Source: Pseudomonadota bacterium
GTDB taxonomy: Bacteria; Pseudomonadota; Alphaproteobacteria; Rhizobiales; Rhizobiaceae
NCBI GenBank assembly: GCA_023387775.1
Contig: JAEWHN010000213.1
Span: forward strand, 1 to 12,894
Direction: 5' to 3'
Length of the DNA: 12,894 nucleotides
Position numbers and translations under genes: made by a program. The notes below the pieces were generated by a model. That model was not told the DNA's origin and did not search any database. It worked only from the letters and a program-made list of their open reading frames with translations. This document shows, piece by piece, positions 1-5,603 of this stretch. The number at the start of each line of letters is the position of its first letter. The stretch's first letter is position 1.

Positions 1-32
1 TCATCATGCTGTTCATGAGATAGGAGATCGTG

Positions 33-920
33 ATGGAAACGGTGCAGACCGGGCATCCGGTGGTGGAATCATCATCATCGGCCGTATCGTGGGGCCCGAT
101 CATCGTCGGTGCGATCGCTGCCATCGCGGCAACCCTGATCCTGATGCTGCTGGGGGCAGGCCTCGGCCTGAGCGTGATTTCGCCGTGGTCGATGCAGGGA
201 GTGTCGGCCACCACCTTCGCCGTTTCGGCGGCGGTGTGGCTGATCATCGTCCAGTGGCTTTCTTCCGCCCTGGGCGGTTATCTGACCGGCCGGCTGCGCA
301 CCAAATGGGTGGGCGTGCATGACGACGAAGTGTTCTTTCGCGATACCGCGCACGGCTTTCTCGCATGGGCCCTGGCAACCGTGGTCATCACTTTCGTCGT
401 CGGCTCGGGTCTGGCCTCGGCGGTGAGCAGCGGCGTACAGGCCGCTTCCACCGTTGCTTCCGGCGCGGCTCTGGGGGCAGGTAGCCAGGCTGCCGGCAGC
501 AGCGGCGGCACGGCAGAGAATGCGACCGGCTATTTTGTCGACTCACTCTTCCGGCCGGCAAACCCGTCGCCGACCGCTCCGGAGGATCGACCGGCGGCAA
601 CTGCCGAGGCCACGAGGATCTTGTTGATGGGAGCGACGAGCGGGGAGATACCGGCCGAGGACCGAGGCTACCTGGTTACGCTCGTGGCGTCCCGCACCGG
701 CCTGTCGCAGGCGGATGCCGAGGGCCGCGTGAATGCCGTTCTGCAACGCATCGCCGATACAAAAGCCAAGGCGAAAGAGGCGGCGGATACGGCTCGCAAG
801 GCCGGGCTGACACTGTCGCTCGTTGCCTCCATGTCCCTCCTGATAGGAGCCTTCATTGCGGCCGTTGCCGCGTGCGTGGGGGGAAATGAGCGCGACCGGC
901 GAGAGACGCTGATAGGGTAG
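33..920 (+). CDS. Four-helix membrane protein (PhnA-like protein of Rhizobiales)
   Basis: This 295-residue protein of unknown function is probably in the inner membrane. Hydrophobic segments lie near residues 20-48, 60-84, 107-130 and 257-282. Between the third and fourth lies a long Ala/Gly/Ser-rich stretch (about 131-190) and then a charged helical region (about 190-255). The first helix ends in an SPWS motif (residues 50-53 area), and the second carries a glycine-rich GGYLTGRLR-type end; from memory, both are typical of rhizobial proteins loosely named PhnA-like. No catalytic motif was recognised. ATG at 33 is preferred over GTG at 30 because AGGAG at 22-26 then sits six bases upstream instead of three. 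Its own promoter lies outside the window, and a strong terminator follows at 942-970. The reading frame is certain; the function is unknown. Confidence 0.85.
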   Translation: METVQTGHPVVESSSSAVSWGPIIVGAIAAIAATLILMLLGAGLGLSVISPWSMQGVSATTFAVSAAVWLIIVQWLSSALGGYLTGRLRTKWVGVHDDEVFFRDTAHGFLAWALATVVITFVVGSGLASAVSSGVQAASTVASGAALGAGSQAAGSSGGTAENATGYFVDSLFRPANPSPTAPEDRPAATAEATRILLMGATSGEIPAEDRGYLVTLVASRTGLSQADAEGRVNAVLQRIADTKAKAKEAADTARKAGLTLSLVASMSLLIGAFIAAVAACVGGNERDRRETLIG

Positions 921-941
921 GCGGATTGTGGCTTATAATGG

Positions 942-970
942 AAGCAGGAGCCGTTTCGCGGCTCCTGCTT
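942..970 (+). terminator. Rho-independent terminator after the membrane protein gene
   Basis: A perfect 12-bp stem (942-953 with 959-970) closes on a five-base loop (TTTCG), and the right arm runs into TGTTT. It lies 21 bases after the stop at 918-920. The neighbouring minus-strand gene ends at 1007, so the hairpin also separates convergent transcripts, but the minus-strand side lacks a T-tract. Confidence 0.85.
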
Positions 971-1006
971 GTTTCAGTGACGCTGCGCCCGTCTCGTTGA
1001 TCAGCC

Positions 1007-1270
1007 TCAATGATTCGGTCGGTGGCATACGGTCACTTTCTTGGTGACCATATGGTTGTGCCGCCATTCACGGGTCACTTCCGTGTGGCAGCCGTGGCGA
1101 TGATGACGGCGATATCCCTCGTCGTAGTCCCGCTCGCGATATTCGGGACGGCCGTGGCGCTCCTGCATTCCGCCCTGGTATTCCTGATGTTCGTATTGCG
1201 CGGCGGCAGCCAGCGGGAGGGTCAGCAGGGCACCGGCCGCCAGAACGCATACTCTGAGCAAGTCTTGCAT
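1007..1270 (-). CDS. Small secreted His-rich protein with a Cys pair
   Basis: An 87-residue precursor has a clear Sec signal peptide (residues 1-24, ending in an Ala run before QY), so the mature protein of about 63 residues should be periplasmic or exported. The mature part has ten histidines, including a HHRH cluster (56-59), many Arg/Tyr/Glu residues, and a C-terminal block with C61 and C82 flanking a TREW...VTKKV core, which may form a disulfide. Similar short C-x(20)-C proteins occur in rhizobia without assigned function. The ATG at 1270 is chosen over an upstream in-frame start at 1312 because AGGAG lies six bases before it and the signal peptide begins there. An EcfG-like promoter sits 30 bases upstream. 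Metal binding through the histidines is possible but is inference. Confidence 0.8.
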   Translation of the reverse strand: MQDLLRVCVLAAGALLTLPLAAAAQYEHQEYQGGMQERHGRPEYRERDYDEGYRRHHRHGCHTEVTREWRHNHMVTKKVTVCHRPNH

Positions 1271-1300
1271 GGCGATCTCCTGATCGAATGTCCGGTAACC

Positions 1301-1325
1301 AACCTCACGCAACTGCTAGAGTTCC
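1301..1325 (-). promoter_or_regulatory. EcfG-like general stress promoter for the His-rich protein gene
   Basis: Read on the minus strand this is GGAAC, 16 bases, then GGTT, against the known EcfG/RpoE2-type consensus GGAAC-N16/17-CGTT (one mismatch). The -10 side ends 30 bases before the ATG at 1270. It lies just after the stop of the HD-domain gene, so this gene has its own promoter. Confidence 0.65.
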
Positions 1326-1335
1326 CCATGCGGCC

Positions 1336-1755
1336 TCATTTTTCCGGCGCAGCGGCAGCACCCAGCATTTCCAGCGCGGTCCGGTATTTTTCGCCACCAT
1401 CGGCTGAATGCTCGCAAGCCCTCAGATTGTCCCGCAGATCGGCAATCTTGACCGGCAGCGCCAACGGGTTCGATGCCGCACGTCGCACGAAATCGAGATA
1501 GTCTTCATCTTCCCGGCGCGTCAGCGCATCCACGGCGTCGACTATGCGGGCTGAAAAACCTTTCTCGCGCAGCTGCTGCAGGGTGATTTCTGACTTCTCC
1601 ACCACATCGTGGAGCAGGGCGACTATCTTTTGATCGTCCTCGCTCACGGAAGCCGCCACGCGCAGAACATGGCGGATGTATTCTTCACCGTTCTTGCCAG
1701 TCTCGCCGATGTGGGCGGCCAGGGCTGTCGACAACGCGTTCTCAAAAGGGCTCAT
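1336..1755 (-). CDS. SpoT/MESH1-like HD-domain phosphohydrolase, stand-alone
   Basis: This 139-residue protein consists of a single HD domain resembling the (p)ppGpp-hydrolase half of RelA/SpoT, with no synthetase, TGS or ACT domain. The metal-ligand pattern is complete: H29 (YIRHVLRVA), H49-D50 (ALLHDVVEK) and D106 (KIADLRDN). In SpoT and MESH1 an acidic Glu-Asp pair follows the HD motif and serves catalysis; here it reads E53-K54, so the second acid is replaced by Lys. Activity on ppGpp is therefore uncertain, and it may act on another nucleotide or be regulatory. ATG at 1755 is chosen although the frame stays open to a TTG at 1803, because the EcfG-like promoter at 1785-1809 overlaps that TTG. 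The ribosome site is weak (GGAAC a few bases upstream). The fold is clear; the substrate is not. Confidence 0.82.
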   Translation of the reverse strand: MSPFENALSTALAAHIGETGKNGEEYIRHVLRVAASVSEDDQKIVALLHDVVEKSEITLQQLREKGFSARIVDAVDALTRREDEDYLDFVRRAASNPLALPVKIADLRDNLRACEHSADGGEKYRTALEMLGAAAAPEK

Positions 1756-1784
1756 GGCGTTCCATATGCCTCCAATCAGGCAAG

Positions 1785-1809
1785 AACCGAGGCCATTGTC
1801 CAAGGTTCC
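1785..1809 (-). promoter_or_regulatory. EcfG-like general stress promoter for the HD-domain gene
   Basis: The minus strand reads GGAAC, 16 bases, GGTT, one mismatch from the EcfG consensus. The -10 side ends 29 bases before the ATG at 1755. It is almost the same design as the site at 1301-1325. Confidence 0.65.
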
Positions 1810-1951
1810 AAACTGGCGCGACAGGCCGCCCGGCGGAGGGGCACCCGGCGCTTGTTCTCGAATTGGCGGTAGACGGGCCGCGGAGTTGCAGCCATTCTAG
1901 GCTTGTCAGCTTCCTTGGGGGACGAGAAGTGCACGCCCGAGGAAAACCGCC

Positions 1952-2182
1952 ATGCCCACAAGCAATCCTTACTTGACCGGCGCCGACCTGGAGAAGATCA
2001 AACGCGTTCTCGCAGCAAGCGGAGAGCGGTTGCCGCAAAGCGGCTCGCCGCTGGATTCCGAAGCGGCGAAGCATCTGATGCGGGTGTTTCAGGAAGGTGT
2101 CACCGACGAACGCGCCCTGGCCGAGGCGCTGGACCAATACATCGCCAGGCGGCGCGGCTGGCAGCACGGCCAATCCGGCTAA
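1952..2182 (+). CDS. Small hypothetical protein, 76 residues
   Basis: I do not recognise this family. The protein is short, soluble-looking and helical, with no signal peptide, membrane segment or cysteine. It begins with an NPYLTGADLEKIKRVL-type helix, has a Pro/Ser/Gly linker (about 27-33), then two more predicted helices (about 35-50 and 53-68), ending in an arginine patch and a short tail. The ATG has a purine-rich ribosome site (GAGGAAAA) at suitable distance, and the ORF ends just ahead of a strong hairpin, which supports a real gene. The upstream region from 1756 is shared with the divergent HD-domain gene, but no GGAAC element faces this gene. A small DNA- or protein-binding role is possible, though nothing seen proves it. 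Confidence 0.65.
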   Translation: MPTSNPYLTGADLEKIKRVLAASGERLPQSGSPLDSEAAKHLMRVFQEGVTDERALAEALDQYIARRRGWQHGQSG

Positions 2183-2235
2183 GGGGCGGCCTTATGCGCG
2201 GTCGCGCGGTCACCAGATCAAGCGAGCCAGATATG

Positions 2236-2266
2236 AACTCGGCCGTGCGATTGGCACGGCCGAGTT
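2236..2266 (+). terminator. Terminator hairpin between convergent genes
   Basis: A perfect 13-bp stem (2236-2248 with 2254-2266) closes a GATTG loop and is followed by GGCGGTTTT. It lies 53 bases past the small hypothetical gene and 45 bases past the end of the minus-strand DUF892 gene at 2312, so it could stop both, although only the plus strand has a nearby T-run. Confidence 0.75.
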
Positions 2267-2311
2267 GGCGGTTTTCCGAGCGTGGCGGCAGAACGCTTGC
2301 TGCGGCCCGGT

Positions 2312-2809
2312 TTAAGCGGCTGCCCGGGCTCGTTCATTGGCCCCGGCTTCGGCCAGCTTGGTCAATGCCGCGTCGGTCTTGGCTTCCTCGGCCAGCGTCT
2401 GGTCAAGCAGCCGCTCGGCATCCTTCATTCCGAGTTCGGCTGCCCAGCGCTTGAGCGTTCCGTACCGGGTGATCTCGTAATGCTCCACCGCCTGGGCCGA
2501 AGAGATGAGCCCGGCGTCGAGGGCCGGCGTATTCTTGAACTCGTCCGCGATCTCCTCGCCTTCCGAGATGATGCCTTCGATCGCCTCGCATGTCTTGCCC
2601 TGAGCTCGCTTGCCCAGGATCTCGAAGACCTGCTGAAGGCGCTCGACCTGGCCCTCGGTCTCCTCCAGATGCTTCTGGAAGGCCTGCTTCAGCTCCGCAG
2701 ACTTGGCGGCCTTGGCCATCTTCGGCAGCGCCCGCAGAATCTTCCGCTCTGCGTAGTAGATGTCCTTCAGCGTGTCGTAGAAAAGATCTTCAAGCTTTTT
2801 CTCAGCCAT
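2312..2809 (-). CDS. DUF892 ferritin-like protein (YciE/YciF family)
   Basis: This 165-residue, all-helical protein belongs to the YciE/YciF (DUF892) family, whose members adopt a ferritin-like four-helix bundle and are induced by stress; their biochemical role is unresolved. It starts with the typical KKLEDLFYDTLKDIYYAERK segment. Candidate metal ligands follow the ferritin pattern: E21 in AERK, H47/E50 in KHLEE, E109-H110-E112 in VEHYE, and E141-E142 near the last helix. C74 is the only cysteine. The length is normal for the family, with an Ala/Arg-rich tail. The ATG has a good GGAGA ribosome site. It is last in the minus-strand block, 213 bases after the stress-17M-like gene, with a possible EcfG-like promoter in that gap. 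Family assignment is firm; iron or redox function is inferred. Confidence 0.92.
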   Translation of the reverse strand: MAEKKLEDLFYDTLKDIYYAERKILRALPKMAKAAKSAELKQAFQKHLEETEGQVERLQQVFEILGKRAQGKTCEAIEGIISEGEEIADEFKNTPALDAGLISSAQAVEHYEITRYGTLKRWAAELGMKDAERLLDQTLAEEAKTDAALTKLAEAGANERARAAA

Positions 2810-2896
2810 CGCCTATTCTCCTTCTCTCTTTGGCGCCGAACGGGGCGTTTCTGCTTCGGCCCGCGAATTCGTGCCGACATTGTTGCCCGTTGGGCT

Positions 2897-2921
2897 AATG
2901 CCAGTGGCCTGTTGAGGTTCC
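2897..2921 (-). promoter_or_regulatory. Possible EcfG-like promoter for the DUF892 gene
   Basis: The minus strand reads GGAAC, 16 bases, CATT, so one base of CGTT is changed, and it is a more conserved one than in the other sites. The -10 side ends 87 bases before the start at 2809, giving a longer leader than at the other sites. Moderate support only. Confidence 0.4.
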
Positions 2922-3022
2922 CGATTTCATGAAACAATTTCCGCAAGATGCCCCGGAACTGGCCGGCGCCACCGAACGCCCGAAGGAAGGGCGGACGGTA
3001 CACGGAAAGCGAGCTTCCGCCG

Positions 3023-3583
3023 CTACTTTTTCGGCTCCGAGCCCCGGTCCCGGTTGCCTTCGTCGGTCAGGCTCCAGCCCTCGCCTTCGTAAAGCGTCCG
3101 CTGGTTCTGCAGGTCGACCGCGCCGTTCGAGACCAGGATCGACCTGACCGCCTCGGCATGCTTTTCCTCGACCCCGGTAACGCTCACGATCGCTCCGCCG
3201 CGGCGAATTCCTTCGGCATAGACGCCGGCGTCATCCTTATCGACGCCTGCATCCACGAGGGCTCCGACCAGCCGACCGGCTACGCCGCCGACCACCGCAC
3301 CTGCGGCAGCGCCCGCGAGCGTCGCGGCAAGCCAGCCTGCCGCGACAACCGGGCCAACGCCCGGGATGGCCAGAATTCCCAGGCCGGCCAGCAGGCCGCC
3401 TGCACCGCCGGCGACCGCGCCGGCACCTGCGCCGGCGCCCGTGGCCGCGTCGCTATGCGCGTCGCCCGGCTCCTCTCGTCCGACATATGCAATATCGGAA
3501 CTCGCGATCCCTTCCTCTTCGAGGCTATTTACAGCCGAGCGTGCCGCGCGGTTGGTGATGAAAAGTCCCGTCACCGTCTGCAT
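3023..3583 (-). CDS. General stress protein 17M-like protein with glycine-zipper core
   Basis: This 186-residue protein has three parts. An N-terminal alpha/beta module of about 40 residues begins VTGLFITNRAARSAVNSLEEEGI, like general stress protein 17M (YflT-type). A very Gly/Ala-rich hydrophobic core (about 47-110) looks like a glycine-zipper membrane hairpin. A C-terminal alpha/beta module has DDAGVYAEGIRRGGAIVSVTG near 115-140 and a charged tail. Such proteins are common in stress regulons, but no biochemical role is established; the hydrophobic hairpin suggests membrane association. Two in-frame ATGs exist. The one at 3583 is chosen because GAGGAG abuts the one at 3589, leaving no spacing, whereas it is six bases from 3583. 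The GT20 gene ends 96 bases upstream with no clear terminator or GGAAC site between, so co-transcription with it is likely. Confidence 0.85.
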   Translation of the reverse strand: MQTVTGLFITNRAARSAVNSLEEEGIASSDIAYVGREEPGDAHSDAATGAGAGAGAVAGGAGGLLAGLGILAIPGVGPVVAAGWLAATLAGAAAGAVVGGVAGRLVGALVDAGVDKDDAGVYAEGIRRGGAIVSVTGVEEKHAEAVRSILVSNGAVDLQNQRTLYEGEGWSLTDEGNRDRGSEPKK

Positions 3584-3679
3584 CGCCATCTCCTCATTGC
3601 CCGCTTCCGGTTCTTTCCGGTTTCGGCGCCTTGAAAGGCAATTGCTGCTCTTCCAGCACCCGCCAAGTCCCGGGCCTGC

Positions 3680-5506
3680 TCAGAGCCACGAACGATGGTT
3701 CGAGCCGGTGCGGCGAGCGACTTCCCGGCCCTTTGGGCGCCGATTTCCCGACAGCAGGCGCTTTAGCAGTGGTGGCGGCGCGAAGGGCTTCAACTCGGGC
3801 GCGACGCTTTCGGCCTCGGGCGCACGGCGCTTGCGCAGCCGCGCCGCGTCCTGCAGCATGGTGCCAGCCCAGCGATAGACGTTGTTGGTGCGCACAACGT
3901 CGCGCAGCCGTGTCATGCGCTCGCGCTGTTCCTCCTGCGGCATGGTTATGGCGCGCAGCATTGTTTCGCCCATCGCGGTGGGATCGAAGGGGTTGACTAT
4001 CAGCGCGTCGAGAAGTTCCTGCGAGGCGCCTGCGAAGGTGCTGAGGATCAGCACGCCCTGTTCGTCGTCGCGGGAAGCGACGAATTCCTTCGCCACCAGG
4101 TTCATGCCGTCGTGCAGGCTGCTCACCACGCAGGCGTCGGCCGCACGATAGGCGGTGTAGACATCGGGCTGGTTGTTGTGCTCGTCCAGGAACAGGATCG
4201 GGCGGTAGGTTTCATTGCCAAAGCGCTCGTTGAACGCCTCCACGAAGGCCAGGCACTCTTCGTGGAGGTGCTTGTAGGCTGGCAGAACACCACGGCTGGG
4301 CGCCGCGATCTGAAGAAACGCGACCTTGCCGACCCATTCCGGATGGCGCAGGAACAATTGTTCGAGGGCGTGGAAGCGGTCGATGATGCCCTTCGTGTAA
4401 TCCATGCGCTCGACCCCTACGAGCAGCTTGGTTTCCGGAGAAAGGCCGAAGCGTGTAATCAGCTTTTCCCTGCATTCCTCTACGGAAGGCAGATCTTCCA
4501 GCGTCGTCGGCGGCCATTCTATGGAAATGGGGTAGGGGTGCACCAGCGTGCTCTGTCCGCCGTAGCAGATTGCCGAATGCTCGCGATCGATCCTGCTTTC
4601 CAGAAAGCGGTCGACGCTGTCGGTGAAATTGTTGCAGTGGAACTGGATGTGGAAACCCACGATGGAACTGCCGAGCAGCCCGTCCAGTATCTGCTCGCGC
4701 CACGGGCAGATGCCGAAGACCTCGGAATTCGGCCAGGGGATATGCCAGAAGGTGATGATCGTCGCATCCGGCAGCGCATTCCGGATCATGCGCGGCAGAA
4801 GGGCAAAGTGATAGTCCTGAACCAGCACCACCGGAGCCGAACTGGTTGCCTCCTTCACGATCCGGTCGGCGAACTTCTGGTTGACCGCCTTGTATGCCTC
4901 CCAGTCGGATTCGCGGAATATGGGCCTGGTAAAGGCGATGTGGCAGAGCGGCCAGAGCCCCTCATTGGCGAAGCCGAAATAGTAGCCTTCCTGTTCCTCC
5001 TCGCTCAGCCAGATGCGGCTGAGCGTGTAGGCCGGCCGGCCGGGAGGGACCTGAACCCGGTCATGCTCGTCGACAACGAGGTGGTCTGCGGAGCCGCCTC
5101 CATGCGCTATCCAGGTTCCCGAGCAGGCGCGCATCACCGGCTCCAACGCCGACACGAGCCCGCTTGCCGGAATGCAGAGCTCGACCTTCCCGTCGTTCAG
5201 ATTGTGGATGTAGGGTTCGCGGTTGGAGACGAGAATGATCTCCGCGCCTGGCAGTTCGCAGCCTATCACCTGCCGCATCATTTCCGGCGACCAGGTGACG
5301 AGTGGAGCGTCTGCCCCTCGATTGTTCTGCTCGAATTCGGGCAGCAACTGCTGCGGAGCCTCGTCGAGCGGCCGGTTTTGCGGCCCGGCCCGCAGCGCGG
5401 GCATATTCCGCATGGCGGCGAAGGACGTCCAGATCGCTGCAACCGAAATGCAAAGAGCAGCGGCTGCCAGCCCCATGACGGCTAGAAATGCTGTTTCAAT
5501 AGTCAT
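3680..5506 (-). CDS. Membrane-anchored GT20 glycosyltransferase, trehalose-6-phosphate synthase-like
   Basis: The 608-residue protein carries a GT20 catalytic domain (about 88-550), the family that makes trehalose-6-phosphate or glucosylglycerol-phosphate from a nucleotide sugar and a phosphorylated acceptor. Preceding it are a membrane helix (6-30) and a linker, so the enzyme probably sits on the cytoplasmic face of the membrane. Family motifs are present: SNREP (94-98), QDYH (230-233), WHIPWP (254-259), VERMDYTKG (365-373, with donor-binding R367 and K372) and DGMNLVAKE (466-474). Differences from classical OtsA include SGL (115-117) in place of GGL, Gln instead of His before DYH, and REPY-type residues after the N-terminal SN, which recall glucosylglycerol-phosphate synthase. 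There is no fused OtsB phosphatase domain, and the tail is basic and Pro/Arg-rich. Catalytic glycosyltransferase: sure. Trehalose as product: unsure. Confidence 0.88.
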   Translation of the reverse strand: MTIETAFLAVMGLAAAALCISVAAIWTSFAAMRNMPALRAGPQNRPLDEAPQQLLPEFEQNNRGADAPLVTWSPEMMRQVIGCELPGAEIILVSNREPYIHNLNDGKVELCIPASGLVSALEPVMRACSGTWIAHGGGSADHLVVDEHDRVQVPPGRPAYTLSRIWLSEEEQEGYYFGFANEGLWPLCHIAFTRPIFRESDWEAYKAVNQKFADRIVKEATSSAPVVLVQDYHFALLPRMIRNALPDATIITFWHIPWPNSEVFGICPWREQILDGLLGSSIVGFHIQFHCNNFTDSVDRFLESRIDREHSAICYGGQSTLVHPYPISIEWPPTTLEDLPSVEECREKLITRFGLSPETKLLVGVERMDYTKGIIDRFHALEQLFLRHPEWVGKVAFLQIAAPSRGVLPAYKHLHEECLAFVEAFNERFGNETYRPILFLDEHNNQPDVYTAYRAADACVVSSLHDGMNLVAKEFVASRDDEQGVLILSTFAGASQELLDALIVNPFDPTAMGETMLRAITMPQEEQRERMTRLRDVVRTNNVYRWAGTMLQDAARLRKRRAPEAESVAPELKPFAPPPLLKRLLSGNRRPKGREVARRTGSNHRSWL

Positions 5507-5560
5507 ACCGCTCGTGGCGTTTGCAAATGTCTCGAACGGTCTCAGCCCGCTCTGGTAGCG

Positions 5561-5585
5561 AACTCTCCGCGGCCCCAGGGGTTCC
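5561..5585 (-). promoter_or_regulatory. EcfG-like general stress promoter for the GT20 gene
   Basis: The minus strand reads GGAAC, 16 bases, AGTT, one mismatch from GGAAC-N16/17-CGTT. It lies in the 97-base gap after the glucosidase gene, with the -10 side 54 bases before the GT20 ATG. GT20 can thus be transcribed apart from the genes upstream of it. Confidence 0.6.
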
Positions 5586-5603
5586 CGCCGGCCTTCTAAT
5601 TTT

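Noticed and set aside
1903..2454. 183-codon plus-strand frame overlapping the small hypothetical gene
   Set aside because: It reads through the strong hairpin at 2236-2266 and into the antisense of the DUF892 gene; the 76-residue frame has a better start and ribosome site.
2977..2993. Hairpin CGCCC/GGGCG after the stress-17M-like gene as a terminator
   Set aside because: The stem is only five bp with a seven-base loop and no T-run on the minus strand.
2929..3634. Plus-strand frames over the stress-17M-like gene and its 3' flank
   Set aside because: The codon pattern and protein motifs belong to the minus-strand gene; the plus-strand products are Arg/Pro-rich shadows.
4112..5485. Long open frame (457 codons) on the plus strand opposite GT20
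   Set aside because: It is a mirror of the GT20 gene in GC-rich DNA, its translation shows no family motif, and the minus strand has complete GT20 motifs.
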